A DNA stretch of 64,000 bases from Staphylococcus delphini (lineage in GTDB: Bacteria > Bacillota > Bacilli > Staphylococcales > Staphylococcaceae). The stretch covers positions 1,240,001-1,304,000 of the forward strand of contig NZ_LR134263.1 in NCBI RefSeq assembly GCF_900636325.1, given 5' to 3'. Shown in pieces: positions 28,256 to 39,165 of the stretch. The notes beneath the pieces are model-generated. The model was not told where the DNA came from. It was given only the letters and a program-made list of their open reading frames with translations, and ran no database searches. Numbering within the stretch: the first letter of the stretch is position 1; each line of letters begins with the position of its first letter. The position numbers and the translations under genes are program-made.

Positions 28256-29350
28256 ATGATGACAAGTAAATTAGAAACGTACAGAAAACAGATTGAAGAC
28301 ATTAATGATCAAATTTTGGACTTATTATCAAAACGAGGTGAGTTAGCGCAAAAAATCGGTGAGGAAAAACGCAAACAAAGCACTGTAATTTATGATCCTC
28401 AACGAGAAAAAGAAATGCTCAACACGCTGATTGATAAAAACCAAGGCCCATTTAATGATAATGTGATTAAACAACTGTTTAAAGAAATTTTTAAAGCCTC
28501 AACAGATTTACAAAAATCAGATAATGAAAAACATTTGTATGTCTCACGTAAGTTAAAACCTGAGGATACAATTGTACACTTTGAAAACGGCGGCATTATT
28601 GGTGAAGGCCAAAAATCGTTCGTCTTCGGTCCATGTTCGGTTGAATCTTATGACCAAATCGATGCAGTGGCTAAAGACTTGAAAGCGAAAGGCGAAAAAT
28701 TTATCCGTGGCGGCGCATTCAAACCACGTACATCACCATATGATTTCCAAGGTTTAGGTGAAGAAGGATTAAAAATACTTAAACAAATGAAAGATAAATA
28801 TGACCTCAATGTTGTGAGTGAGATTGTTCATCCAAACGACTTTGAACTTGCTGATCAATACTTGGATGTTTTCCAAATTGGTGCGCGTAACATGCAAAAC
28901 TTCGAATTATTAAAAGAAGCAGGTCGTACACGTAAACCGATTTTATTAAAACGTGGTTTATCTGCAACGATTGAAGAGTTTGTATACGCTGCAGAATACA
29001 TTGCATCAGAAGGTAACCAAAATATTATTTTATGTGAACGTGGCATTCGAACTTACGAAAAAGCGACGCGTAACACATTAGATATTTCAGCAGTACCAAT
29101 TTTAAAACAAGGGACGCATTTACCAGTGATGGTAGATGTAACACACAGTACAGGTCGCAAAGACATTATGTTACCAGCAGCGAAAGCAGCACTTGCAGTA
29201 GGGGCGGACGGCGTCATGGCAGAAGTACATCCAGAACCTGCAGTCGCTTTAAGTGATAGTGGTCAACAAATGGACTTAAACGAGTTCAATGACTTCTACA
29301 ATGTGATTAAACCTTTAGCTGATATGTACAATGAGAAAAAATTGAAATAA
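28256..29350 (+). CDS. aroA: Bifunctional chorismate mutase / DAHP synthase
   Basis: The first step of the shikimate pathway. Residues 1-85 form an AroQ-type chorismate mutase domain ([19 protein letters not shown]), which in Bacillus serves as the feedback-sensing module. Residues about 100-364 form the DAHP synthase barrel ([51 protein letters not shown]), joining PEP and erythrose 4-phosphate. The symbol follows Bacillus usage and is not EPSP synthase. The start may be this ATG or the next codon, also ATG. It is upstream of ccpA as in S. aureus. Confidence 0.95.
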   Translation: MMTSKLETYRKQIEDINDQILDLLSKRGELAQKIGEEKRKQSTVIYDPQREKEMLNTLIDKNQGPFNDNVIKQLFKEIFKASTDLQKSDNEKHLYVSRKLKPEDTIVHFENGGIIGEGQKSFVFGPCSVESYDQIDAVAKDLKAKGEKFIRGGAFKPRTSPYDFQGLGEEGLKILKQMKDKYDLNVVSEIVHPNDFELADQYLDVFQIGARNMQNFELLKEAGRTRKPILLKRGLSATIEEFVYAAEYIASEGNQNIILCERGIRTYEKATRNTLDISAVPILKQGTHLPVMVDVTHSTGRKDIMLPAAKAALAVGADGVMAEVHPEPAVALSDSGQQMDLNEFNDFYNVIKPLADMYNEKKLK

Positions 29351-29362
29351 TAAGTTGATTGT

Positions 29363-29410
29363 AAAAAGGGCAAAATCCTACAATGTGTGTAGGGGCTTGT
29401 CCTTTTTATT
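29363..29410 (+). terminator. aroA terminator
   Basis: AAAAAGGGCAA pairs with TTGTCCTTTTT, with an inner CCTACA/TGTAGG stem, followed by ATTT. It lies 12 bp after the aroA stop. The region from here to 29700 shows no further gene. Confidence 0.8.
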
Positions 29411-29712
29411 TGTCTATTGCTATGTAGAAAAATAAGCGTGACATTTGATTGGCTGATTAAAATTGAGGCTGTTTTATGTGTAAAATTGCAGTGATATGAT
29501 TTTCAATCGTACGACATTCCGTTTACAGACTTTAATTGCACCAACTTTGAAAGTCATCAAGTAGTTATTTCTTCATATGCACTGAACTCATCATTTGTAT
29601 CTCTTATAATTATTTAAAATGAACTTGCTAATAATCATGTTTGATATAAATTTGACAAATCAATGACAAGAAAGCGTTTTAGATGTTTTGGTCGCTAAAA
29701 TTATGATACACT

Positions 29713-29741
29713 TTGAAAATGATATGAAAACTTATTATAAT
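29713..29741 (+). promoter_or_regulatory. ccpA promoter
   Basis: TTGAAA (29713-29718), a 17-bp spacer and a perfect TATAAT (29736-29741), 33 bp before the ccpA start. This is a strong sigma-A-type promoter. Confidence 0.8.
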
Positions 29742-29746
29742 ACTAA

Positions 29747-29760
29747 ATAAAGCGTTTTCT
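29747..29760 (+). promoter_or_regulatory. cre-like site over the ccpA transcription start
   Basis: ATAAAGCGTTTTCT agrees with the cre consensus TGWAARCGYTWNCW at 12 of 14 positions and overlaps the expected +1. A weaker match (AGAAAGCGTTTTAG, 29669-29682, 11 of 14) lies upstream of the -35. CcpA may therefore regulate its own gene. Confidence 0.55.
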
Positions 29761-29773
29761 AGGAGGAACGATT

Positions 29774-30763
29774 ATGACTGTAACCATTTATGATGTGGCG
29801 AGAGAAGCAAGAGTGTCGATGGCGACGGTATCACGTGTAGTGAATGGTAATCAAAACGTGAAACCCGAAACAAGAGATAAAGTAAATGAAGTAATCAAAC
29901 GTTTAAACTATCGTCCAAATGCTGTAGCAAGAGGGTTAGCAAGTAAAAAAACAACGACTGTAGGTGTAATTATTCCGGATATTTCTAACATCTACTACTC
30001 ACAATTGGCACGAGGATTAGAAGATATTGCGACGATGTATAAATATCATACAATTATTTCTAATTCGGATGATGATCCTGAGAAAGAAAAAGAAATCTTT
30101 AACAATTTATTAAGTAAACAAGTTGATGGTATCATTTTCCTTGGTGGCACACTGACGGATGAGATCAAAGAACAAATTAGCCGTGCGTCCATTCCTGTTG
30201 TCGTATCAGGAACAAATGGTAAGGACGACGGTATTGCATCTGTTAACATTGATTTCGTGCAAGCAAGTAAAGAAGTAACAGCGCAATTAGTTAAAACAGG
30301 TTCTAAAAAGTTTGCTTTCGTTGGTGGTGGCTATTCTAAAAAGGCTCAAGAAGATGTTTATGAGGGCCTTAAAGAAGTGTTAGAACAACATCAGCTCGCG
30401 GTCGATGAACATTTACTATATGTCGGTAATGAAACGTATAAAGATGGTTTACGCGCATATGAAAAGTTAAGTCACTATCAACCAGATGCAGTCTTATCTA
30501 TAAGTGACGAACAAGCCATTGGTATTGTTCACGGTGCGTTAGATCATGGTTTGGAAGTACCGAAAGACATTCAAGTGGTGAGCTTCAACAACACACGTTT
30601 AGTTGAAATGGTGAGACCACAATTATCAAGTGTCATTCAACCTTTATATGATATCGGTGCGGTAGGGATGCGTCTGTTAACGAAATATATGAATAACGAA
30701 GATATTGAGAATCCAAATGTGATTTTGCCACATAAAATTCAATACCGTGGCACAACACGTTAA
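29774..30763 (+). CDS. ccpA: Catabolite control protein A
   Basis: A LacI-family master regulator of carbon catabolite control, 329 aa. The N-terminal helix-turn-helix and hinge read [20 protein letters not shown] and [15 protein letters not shown]. The core is a periplasmic-binding-protein fold that binds HPr-Ser-P. It represses or activates genes carrying cre sites, such as the site seen at acsA 2 kb downstream. AGGAGG precedes the ATG. Confidence 0.97.
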   Translation: MTVTIYDVAREARVSMATVSRVVNGNQNVKPETRDKVNEVIKRLNYRPNAVARGLASKKTTTVGVIIPDISNIYYSQLARGLEDIATMYKYHTIISNSDDDPEKEKEIFNNLLSKQVDGIIFLGGTLTDEIKEQISRASIPVVVSGTNGKDDGIASVNIDFVQASKEVTAQLVKTGSKKFAFVGGGYSKKAQEDVYEGLKEVLEQHQLAVDEHLLYVGNETYKDGLRAYEKLSHYQPDAVLSISDEQAIGIVHGALDHGLEVPKDIQVVSFNNTRLVEMVRPQLSSVIQPLYDIGAVGMRLLTKYMNNEDIENPNVILPHKIQYRGTTR

Positions 30764-30786
30764 TCATGAATTAAACGACAAATATG

Positions 30787-30825
30787 AAGAAAGGCTAAGA
30801 TAACATTAATGTCTTAGCCTTTCTT
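30787..30825. terminator. Bidirectional terminator between ccpA and acuC
   Basis: A perfect 14-bp stem, AAGAAAGGCTAAGA with TCTTAGCCTTTCTT, between convergent genes. It has only weak flanking T-runs, but the stem is very stable. Confidence 0.8.
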
Positions 30826-30872
30826 ACATAGTGACCCCCATGTCGGTGATGTTGATTCAATGACCCATGCCC

Positions 30873-32030
30873 TTAAAACCAACTTAATATATTTTCAGCA
30901 ACTTGGTTATTTTTTTTTGCAATTTCTGAACGTCGCGGTATTTCTTGATAATCATCATACTGTTCTTCCCAATATTCAGGGATGGGTACAGGACTATAAT
31001 GACGCCATTTGTTCAACCAGTCTTCAGGTAAGCGTCCATGTAGTCGAGGCTGCTGAATTAAGCTGAGGTAAATATGGCTCCACGCTCTTGGGACAACCCG
31101 CCAAATGTTGTAACCTCCGCCACCTAACATGATTTGCTTGCCACCACAATATTTTTCAGCGACATCGGTAATGATATAAGGAATTTCATACAGTGTGTTT
31201 AAATCACAACTCATATGGGTTAATGGGTCTAAATAATGAATATCTGAACCATTCACACTGACAATAAAATCAGGTTGAAATGATTCAGCAACTTGATTCA
31301 AGGTCTTTTTAAAAACTTCTAAAAATGAGTCATGTTCTGTATAAGGTTCGAGTGGGATATTGATTGAATAACCAAAACCCTGATCTGTGCCTCGCTCAGT
31401 GTAATGACCAGAACCTGGAAATAAAAATTTGCCCGTTTCATGAATGGAGTAGTTCATGACTTGATCGGATGCATAGAACGTCCATTGCACGCCGTCACCG
31501 TGATGCGCATCTGTATCGACATAGAGTACGCGCTGTTGATATTTTTCATTCAAATATTTAATATAAATCGCTGCATCATTGTACACACAAAAGCCACTCG
31601 CGCGTCCTTCATGTGCATGGTGTAAACCGCCACCTAAATGACAGCCGTTACGAAACTTGCCTTCCATAATGGCATCCACTAAATTTAAGCCGCCACCGAT
31701 AATGGTCGCCGTACTCCGATGAATGCGAGAAAAGACATGTGTATCTTCATCATCTAAGCCGTATTTTTGTTGTTCATCAGGAGCGAGTAGATTTTTTTCA
31801 CCACGCATCACTGCTTGAATGTAATCATATTTATGAACCATCGCAATTTCATCAATGGTCGCTTGTCTTGGTTTAATAATTTGTGATTCAGATAAATAAC
31901 CTGTCGAAAGTAAAAGTTCAGTCGTCAGTTTAACCCGCATTTGATTAAATGGGTGTTTATTATGGAAGCGATAGCGCAGTAAGGCATCAGAATAAACATA
32001 TCCCGTTTCTTGTTGTGAATGATTTGTCAT
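30873..32030 (-). CDS. acuC: Acetoin utilization protein AcuC (class I deacetylase-like)
   Basis: A zinc-dependent lysine deacetylase of the histone deacetylase/AcuC family, 385 aa. The metal and catalytic residues are in LGGGLHHAHEG (about 132-142) and VDTDAHHGDGVQ (about 171-182), with a third ligand in the later SVNGSDIHY region. In Bacillus AcuC removes the acetyl group that AcuA puts on acetyl-CoA synthetase, reactivating it. It lies 13 bp downstream of acuA on the same strand and opposite acsA, the expected substrate gene. Confidence 0.92.
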   Translation of the reverse strand: MTNHSQQETGYVYSDALLRYRFHNKHPFNQMRVKLTTELLLSTGYLSESQIIKPRQATIDEIAMVHKYDYIQAVMRGEKNLLAPDEQQKYGLDDEDTHVFSRIHRSTATIIGGGLNLVDAIMEGKFRNGCHLGGGLHHAHEGRASGFCVYNDAAIYIKYLNEKYQQRVLYVDTDAHHGDGVQWTFYASDQVMNYSIHETGKFLFPGSGHYTERGTDQGFGYSINIPLEPYTEHDSFLEVFKKTLNQVAESFQPDFIVSVNGSDIHYLDPLTHMSCDLNTLYEIPYIITDVAEKYCGGKQIMLGGGGYNIWRVVPRAWSHIYLSLIQQPRLHGRLPEDWLNKWRHYSPVPIPEYWEEQYDDYQEIPRRSEIAKKNNQVAENILSWF

Positions 32031-32043
32031 ATCCCATCCCCCC

Positions 32044-32676
32044 TTAGAAAAAGAAACGATTCATAAACCTAATATCATCAAAAGCTTCCATTTGGTCGAC
32101 TGTGATGTTCTTGCCAATACGTGCCATTAAACAGTTGGCAGGATGACTTGTAATTTCCGGGTCGTCAGTCGCAAATACTTCTAATCCCCCATTCGACATC
32201 ATCCGCTGCATTAATTTCTTGTATTCAAAAACGTCTAATTTTGAGTTTTTCAAATCCCAATGCCAATAGTATTCTGTCGTAATGATAATATAATCTTCTA
32301 ATTCTGGACTCCGTGTGCTTACTTTCAACAACATGCGTCCCAAACCGAATCCACGATACGCTAAACTGATTTCAATCGCACCGAGTTCCAACAAATAGGG
32401 CAGTTGACCTTCAGACCATCTTTCCATCGGGTCCGGATATAAATACGTCACGTAACCGATGATGTGATTCTCTTTTCGAATGATATAAATGCGCCCCTCA
32501 TCTAACGTACTAATATCCTGTATCGCCTCAAATTGCTCAATAGGAATTCGAAATGCGTCAAGGCCCTCGTCAAAAGTATAAGTTTGTAATTGTGTTTTAG
32601 AAACAGGGCCTTCAATGATAAAAGTTTGTCCGTCAACAGTATAGCTTTCATGTTCATAGGTTTTAATATGTTTCAT
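32044..32676 (-). CDS. acuA: AcuA-type GNAT protein acetyltransferase
   Basis: A GNAT-fold acetyltransferase of 210 aa that matches AcuA, which acetylates the active-site lysine of acetyl-CoA synthetase and switches it off. The acetyl-CoA-binding loop is RGFGLGRMLL near residues 110-119. The start is the ATG of MKHIKTYEHE at 32676, with AAAGGAG close upstream; the frame runs 16 codons further without support. It is divergent from acsA and upstream of acuC, so writer, eraser and target are adjacent. Confidence 0.9.
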   Translation of the reverse strand: MKHIKTYEHESYTVDGQTFIIEGPVSKTQLQTYTFDEGLDAFRIPIEQFEAIQDISTLDEGRIYIIRKENHIIGYVTYLYPDPMERWSEGQLPYLLELGAIEISLAYRGFGLGRMLLKVSTRSPELEDYIIITTEYYWHWDLKNSKLDVFEYKKLMQRMMSNGGLEVFATDDPEITSHPANCLMARIGKNITVDQMEAFDDIRFMNRFFF

Positions 32677-32767
32677 GGGCACATCTCCTTTCTTACATAT
32701 TGCACTATTGTTATTATATGACAACGCTTACTTAATTTCATCTTAAATTCTGAATAAGTACAATTTT

Positions 32768-32796
32768 TTGAAAACAATACGCGCATAGGGTATAAT
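32768..32796 (+). promoter_or_regulatory. acsA promoter
   Basis: TTGAAA (32768-32773), a 17-bp spacer and TATAAT (32791-32796), 47 bp before the acsA start. Confidence 0.8.
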
Positions 32797-32807
32797 GATA
32801 TTAGTTT

Positions 32808-32821
32808 TGAAAGCGATTACA
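32808..32821 (+). promoter_or_regulatory. cre site downstream of the acsA promoter
   Basis: TGAAAGCGATTACA matches the cre consensus TGWAARCGYTWNCW at 13 of 14 positions, about 5-18 bases past the expected +1. That position fits CcpA repression of acetate use in glucose. Confidence 0.75.
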
Positions 32822-32842
32822 CAATACAAGGGGGTACTTGTG

Positions 32843-34552
32843 ATGAAAGTCGAAGTTTACAAAGGGGATCAAGGCAACTTCAATTTAACTGATTATCAAA
32901 CAACATATGACCAGTTTGATTGGAAAGAGGTAGAGAAAGTATTTTCTTGGTACGAAACTGGAAAAATCAACATGGCATACGAATGTATCGATCGTCATGT
33001 CAATGAAGGTAAAGCAGATAAAATTGCTTTAAATTATAAAGATAATCGACGAAAAGAAAGTTATACGTTTAAAGATTTACAAGACAAATCAAACCAAGCT
33101 GCCAATGTGTTGAAAGAGAAGGCGAATGTACAAAAAGGAGATCGTGTTTTCATTTTCATGCCGCGTACACCAGAACTTTATTTTGCCTTTTTTGGTATTT
33201 TAAAATTGGGCGGTATTGTAGGTCCTTTATTTGAAGCATTTATGGAAAAGGCAGTGAAAGACCGTTTAGAAAATAGTGATGCGAAAGTTATTATTACGAC
33301 GAATAGTTTATTATCGCGTATTCCTCAAGCGCAACTGCCAAATTTAGAAACGATTGTCGTCGTTGATGATGAAGTTGATGCGCAATATGTAGACTTTAAT
33401 CAAGAGTTGGCAACAGCATCGACATCGTTTGAAATAGAATGGTTAGACCGTGAAGATGGCTTGATTTTACATTATACATCTGGTTCAACAGGTCAGCCAA
33501 AAGGTGTGTTACATGTTCAAGAAGCGATGTTATTACACTACATTTCGGGTAAATACGTACTCGATTTTCAAGAAGATGACGTGTATTGGTGTACTGCCGA
33601 TCCAGGTTGGGTGACAGGTACATCTTATGGAATTTTCTCGCCATGGCTGCACGGTGTAACGAACTGTATTGCTGGAGGTCGTTTTTCACCAGAGAATTGG
33701 TACGCAATGATTGAAGACTTTAACGTAACGATTTGGTATACTGCACCGACTGCGTTACGTATGCTGATGAGTGCAGGTGATGACTTAGTCGAAAAGTATG
33801 ATTTATCGTCTGTACGTAACATTTTATCCGTTGGGGAGCCCCTCAATCCAGAAGTTATCAAATGGGCGAAAAAGGTCTATGGCAAACGTGTACTGGATAC
33901 GTGGTGGATGACTGAAACAGGGGGGCATATGATCGTGAACTACTTGGCAGAAGATATTAAGCTTGGTTCAATGGGTAAACCACTGCCAGGTATTGAAGCG
34001 GCGATTATCGATAATGAAGGTAACGTTTTACCACCGAATCGCATGGGTAACTTAGCGGTTAAAAAAGGTTGGCCTTCTATGATGCGTCAAGTTTGGAAAA
34101 ATCCTGAAAAGTATCAATCATACTTTATTGGTGATTGGTATGTATCTGGTGACTCTGCTTACCAAGATGAAGATGGTTATTTCTGGTTCCAAGGTCGTGT
34201 CGATGATGTGATTATGACTGCCGGTGAACGTGTCGGTCCATTTGAGGTAGAATCTAAATTAGTAGAACATGAAGCAGTAGCAGAAGCGGGTGTCATTGGT
34301 AAACCTGATCCAGTGCGTGGTGAAATCATTAAAGCATTCGTCGCATTACGTCAAGGTTATGAGCCTTCTGATGAATTGAAAGAAGACATTCGTAAATTTG
34401 TTAAAGAAGGGCTAGCTGCTCATGCTGCACCGAGAGAAATTGAATTTAAAGATAAATTACCGAAAACACGTTCAGGTAAAATTATGCGCCGTGTGTTAAA
34501 GGCATGGGAGCTCGATTTACCAACTGGTGATTTAAGTACAATGGAAGATTAA
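32843..34552 (+). CDS. acsA: Acetyl-CoA synthetase
   Basis: An ANL-superfamily enzyme of 569 aa that activates acetate with ATP to acetyl-AMP and then acetyl-CoA. The P-loop-like motif is HYTSGSTGQPKGVLH (about residues 211-225) and the adenylate signature includes WWMTETGG. KTRSGKIMRRVL near the C-terminus contains the lysine that AcuA acetylates. The start is the ATG of MKVEVYKGDQ after AAGGGGG, equal to the S. aureus start. A terminator follows at 34567-34602. Confidence 0.96.
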   Translation: MKVEVYKGDQGNFNLTDYQTTYDQFDWKEVEKVFSWYETGKINMAYECIDRHVNEGKADKIALNYKDNRRKESYTFKDLQDKSNQAANVLKEKANVQKGDRVFIFMPRTPELYFAFFGILKLGGIVGPLFEAFMEKAVKDRLENSDAKVIITTNSLLSRIPQAQLPNLETIVVVDDEVDAQYVDFNQELATASTSFEIEWLDREDGLILHYTSGSTGQPKGVLHVQEAMLLHYISGKYVLDFQEDDVYWCTADPGWVTGTSYGIFSPWLHGVTNCIAGGRFSPENWYAMIEDFNVTIWYTAPTALRMLMSAGDDLVEKYDLSSVRNILSVGEPLNPEVIKWAKKVYGKRVLDTWWMTETGGHMIVNYLAEDIKLGSMGKPLPGIEAAIIDNEGNVLPPNRMGNLAVKKGWPSMMRQVWKNPEKYQSYFIGDWYVSGDSAYQDEDGYFWFQGRVDDVIMTAGERVGPFEVESKLVEHEAVAEAGVIGKPDPVRGEIIKAFVALRQGYEPSDELKEDIRKFVKEGLAAHAAPREIEFKDKLPKTRSGKIMRRVLKAWELDLPTGDLSTMED

Positions 34553-34566
34553 GGTAAAACAACGAT

Positions 34567-34602
34567 GAAAGGGCTTGGACCATTTGATGTCTAGGCCTTT
34601 TT
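34567..34602 (+). terminator. acsA terminator
   Basis: AAAGGGCTTGGAC pairs, with G-T and mismatched positions, with GTCTAGGCCTTTTT. It is followed by A/T-rich sequence. The remainder of the acsA-fhs gap (to 34868) shows only a likely promoter region. Confidence 0.7.
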
Positions 34603-34868
34603 AAATTTTCGAAAGAGCAATTATCAATCACGCAAGAAGGTGTCATCGGTATTCAACGTAGCTTGATATGTTACACATGTCGCTATTCAATAAAGACTTA
34701 AATCAATCGTTTGAAAGAGACGTTAAACTAAAAAGTAGTCTACTTGTTTTTGTTCGACAATGAGCCCATTGTTCGTTATGATAAATATTGAAACAGTCAT
34801 TGATATATTTGATTGTATGCGTTTACATAACGTCATCATTTCTCAAATTGATTAAGGGGTTGAATAAT

Positions 34869-36536
34869 GTGAGTCATTTATCAGATTTAGAAATTGCAAA
34901 TCAATCAACATTAAAACCAATTAAGGAGATTGCTGAAAAAGCAGGCATTTCCGAAGATGCGCTCGAGCAATATGGACACTACAAAGCGAAAATTGATATT
35001 TCGAAAATTCAAACGAAAAACGAAAAAGGAAAAGTCGTTCTTGTGACAGCGATGAGCCCGACACCTGCTGGAGAAGGGAAATCAACAGTGACAGTCGGCT
35101 TAGCTGATGCATTCCAACACATCAATCAAAATGTAATGGTCGCCTTACGTGAGCCAGCACTCGGGCCGACATTTGGTATTAAAGGTGGGGCAACAGGCGG
35201 TGGCTATGCGCAAGTGCTCCCAATGGAAGATATTAACTTGCACTTTAATGGTGATTTCCATGCAATTACAACAGCGAATAATGCACTCTCAGCTTTTATA
35301 GATAACCATATTCATCAAGGTAACGAACTTGGTATTGATCAGCGTCGTATTGAGTGGAAGCGTGTGTTAGACATGAACGACCGTGCTTTACGTCAAGTCA
35401 TCGTTGGTATTGGTGGTCCTACACAAGGGGTGCCACGTGAAGATGGTTTCAATATTACTGTAGCGTCAGAAATTATGGCGATTCTTTGTTTAAGTACAGG
35501 TATCAAAGACCTTAAAGAAAGTATTTCGAAAATTACGATAGGTTATACACGTGACCGTCAGCCTGTCACTGTTAAAGATTTAGGTGTAGAAGGCGCATTA
35601 GCTATGATTTTAAAAGATGCGATTAAACCGAACCTTGTACAAACAATCGAAGGCACACCTGCATTGATTCACGGTGGACCTTTTGCGAACATTGCACACG
35701 GCTGCAACTCGATTATCGCCACAGAAACAGCACGTGATTTGGCAGATATCGTCGTGACAGAGGCAGGTTTTGGTTCTGATTTAGGGGCTGAAAAATTCTT
35801 GAATATTAAATCACGTAAAGCCAATTTTGAACCAGATGCAGTCGTGATTGTAGCAACGATCCGTGCGCTTAAAATGCATGGGGGTGTCGCTAAAGATCAG
35901 CTCAAAGAAGAAAATGTCGTTGCGCTTAAAGCAGGAATTAAAAACTTAGAACGCCACGTCCAAAATATTCGCAAATTCGGCGTTGAACCTGTTGTTGCAC
36001 TCAATGCATTTATACATGATACGGATGCTGAATTTGAGTTCGTACAACAATGGGCAAAAGAGAATGGTGTACGTTTATCGTTAACAGAAGTATGGGAAAA
36101 AGGTGGTAAAGGCGGTACAGATTTAGCAGAGAAAGTACTCGAAGTCATTCGTGAACCGAAACAATTCAAACGCCTATATGAACTCGAAATGCCACTTGAA
36201 GAAAAAATTGAAAAAATCGTTAAAGAAATTTACGGCGGTTCTAAAGTGACATTTACATCAAAAGCACAAAAACAATTGGCGCAGTTTAAAGCGAACGGTT
36301 GGGATCACTATCCAGTATGTATGGCAAAAACACAATATTCATTCTCGGATGATCAAACACAACTCGGTGCTCCATCTGATTTTGAAATTACGATTCGTGA
36401 ACTCGAAGCTAAAACAGGTGCAGGCTTTATCGTCGCGTTAACAGGTGCCATTATGACAATGCCAGGATTACCGAAAAAACCAGCTGCGTTAAAAATGGAC
36501 GTAACAGAAGACGGCCATGCGATAGGATTATTCTAA
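34869..36536 (+). CDS. fhs: Formate-tetrahydrofolate ligase
   Basis: ATP-dependent synthesis of 10-formyl-THF from formate, feeding purine and formyl-Met synthesis. The nucleotide-binding loop [16 protein letters not shown] is near residues 60-75 and [18 protein letters not shown] near 95-112. The length is 555 aa, the family norm. The start is the GTG of [10 protein letters not shown] at 34869, nine bases after AAGGGG. The frame is open for 27 more codons upstream, but that region encodes a hydrophobic stretch foreign to the family. Confidence 0.95.
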   Translation: MSHLSDLEIANQSTLKPIKEIAEKAGISEDALEQYGHYKAKIDISKIQTKNEKGKVVLVTAMSPTPAGEGKSTVTVGLADAFQHINQNVMVALREPALGPTFGIKGGATGGGYAQVLPMEDINLHFNGDFHAITTANNALSAFIDNHIHQGNELGIDQRRIEWKRVLDMNDRALRQVIVGIGGPTQGVPREDGFNITVASEIMAILCLSTGIKDLKESISKITIGYTRDRQPVTVKDLGVEGALAMILKDAIKPNLVQTIEGTPALIHGGPFANIAHGCNSIIATETARDLADIVVTEAGFGSDLGAEKFLNIKSRKANFEPDAVVIVATIRALKMHGGVAKDQLKEENVVALKAGIKNLERHVQNIRKFGVEPVVALNAFIHDTDAEFEFVQQWAKENGVRLSLTEVWEKGGKGGTDLAEKVLEVIREPKQFKRLYELEMPLEEKIEKIVKEIYGGSKVTFTSKAQKQLAQFKANGWDHYPVCMAKTQYSFSDDQTQLGAPSDFEITIRELEAKTGAGFIVALTGAIMTMPGLPKKPAALKMDVTEDGHAIGLF

Positions 36537-36561
36537 TTCGAAGCAATGAGCAGTTTTAATA

Positions 36562-36600
36562 AAAAGAGAGGTCTGGGGCATATCCCGGACCTTTTCTTTA
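36562..36600. terminator. Terminator between fhs and the glycosyltransferase
   Basis: AAAGAGAGGTCTGGG pairs with CCCGGACCTTTTCTTT. It can serve both convergent genes. Confidence 0.8.
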
Positions 36601-36604
36601 ATGG

Positions 36605-37504
36605 TTATTCATCATACAAATGTGCATAAATATCGTAATGGAGTGCCTGCTCATATACATCTTTAGAAATCATTTGTTCCACTAACATCCGTTTCAACAC
36701 GTAATGTTGGCGGTGGATTGAAAAAGAGACATCATCTTCATCTTTAAGTGAACCGTCATGATTGAAGGGTGTATAGGCGTATGGACTTTGCAATAATCCG
36801 ATCAAATAAGCCGATTCAGCTAAGTTCAATGTTTTGGGAGGTTTGCCGAATAAGCCGTATGACGCTGAAGTGATGCCTGTCACATTTTGGCCGTTCGTAT
36901 CGAGTCCAAAAGGCACAAGATTCAAATACGTATAGATGATTTCGTCTTTCGTTAAAATGTGTTCAATCCTCATCGCATACATAATCTCTTTTGCTTTACG
37001 ATCATATGTCCGCTCTTTTGTGAGGACTTGATTTTTGATAAGCTGCTGTGTAATCGTACTGCCACCTGTTGGGAATTGGGTATCAAAAATGTCTTGGAAC
37101 ATCGCTCTTAATATCGCTTTAGGTAATACACCGTGATGGATATAAAAATCAGCGTCTTCTGAAGCGACTAATGCTTTTGTCACATAAGGGGAGACTTCTG
37201 CTGGTCCTGCGATTAAGCTCGGTTCTTGTTCGTTATACAGTGCAATGTAATCCGTGTTGTCAGGTTGGTCGTTATCCAGTTCTGGGAGGCGTGTCACTTG
37301 TTGGACTAAGTCATGATCATTCAGTGATTTTGAATCTGACACAATACTTGCAAAATAGCCTAGTAATAAGCCGCATACAAAAATTAAACCGATGAGCATG
37401 AAAAGAACGAACGAGATGATGAATTGTTTTGTTTTTCGCATGTAAAAGTCATAGCGATCGAATGAAGTATGCGTCGTTAATTCAAGTTGTTCTTCCGTCT
37501 TCAT
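36605..37504 (-). CDS. sgtA: Monofunctional peptidoglycan glycosyltransferase
   Basis: A membrane-anchored GT51 transglycosylase of 299 aa with a single N-terminal transmembrane helix (FIISFVLFMLIGLIFVCGLL). The catalytic motifs are ASEDADFYIHHGV (the first essential glutamate), GGSTITQQLIKN and DRKAKEI. There is no transpeptidase domain, so it is monofunctional. It polymerises lipid II into glycan strands. The location beside fhs and tyrS matches SgtA of S. aureus rather than SgtB/Mgt, so the symbol rests on synteny. Confidence 0.85.
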   Translation of the reverse strand: MKTEEQLELTTHTSFDRYDFYMRKTKQFIISFVLFMLIGLIFVCGLLLGYFASIVSDSKSLNDHDLVQQVTRLPELDNDQPDNTDYIALYNEQEPSLIAGPAEVSPYVTKALVASEDADFYIHHGVLPKAILRAMFQDIFDTQFPTGGSTITQQLIKNQVLTKERTYDRKAKEIMYAMRIEHILTKDEIIYTYLNLVPFGLDTNGQNVTGITSASYGLFGKPPKTLNLAESAYLIGLLQSPYAYTPFNHDGSLKDEDDVSFSIHRQHYVLKRMLVEQMISKDVYEQALHYDIYAHLYDE

Positions 37505-37639
37505 CAGTCACAAACCTCCTTTTATTTTTATCAACAGTATAGCATATTTAACAAATGTGAGTAGAAATAGATTGTCATTTGATGATTGACTTTAAAATTA
37601 TAAATCTATATAATGAATAGCAATCACATTAAGCATTGA

Positions 37640-37832
37640 AATCGAGGACAAGTAATAAATTTGTAGATTTTAAGAGAGTCAGTGGTCGCTGTGAACTGAT
37701 AATCACATGTTTATGAATACACCTCAGCAACAGATTTCAACGTTTGCAATGAACGTATCATTGTAAGAGTCCCAAGTATGGTGGTACCGTGCAAATTGCG
37801 CCCTTACGTCGTTGTAAGTGGTGTTTTTTTAT
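37640..37832 (+). promoter_or_regulatory. T-box riboswitch, tyrosine (tyrS leader)
   Basis: The T-box GGTGGTACCG is at 37781-37790. Stem I is closed by GAGG (near 37643) and CCTC (37722-37725). The specifier TAC (Tyr) at 37718-37720 sits in GAA-TAC just before the closing strand. Terminator sequence with a T-run (GTTTTTTTA) precedes the tyrS ribosome binding site. Charged tRNA-Tyr would terminate transcription. Confidence 0.92.
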
Positions 37833-37838
37833 TTTTAA

Positions 37839-39113
<1,275 letters not shown>

Positions 39114-39121
39114 TCGATAAG

Positions 39122-39162
39122 ATAAAGGCTGGGAAGCTTTCATTGCATCCCAGCCTTTATGC
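39122..39162. terminator. Bidirectional terminator between tyrS and htrA
   Basis: ATAAAGGCTGGGA pairs with TCCCAGCCTTTAT between convergent genes. Confidence 0.85.
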
Positions 39163-39165
39163 CTT

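Noticed and set aside
34788-34868. N-terminal hydrophobic extension of fhs
   Set aside because: The family starts at the GTG at 34869, which has AAGGGG. Fhs is cytoplasmic and no signal or anchor is expected.
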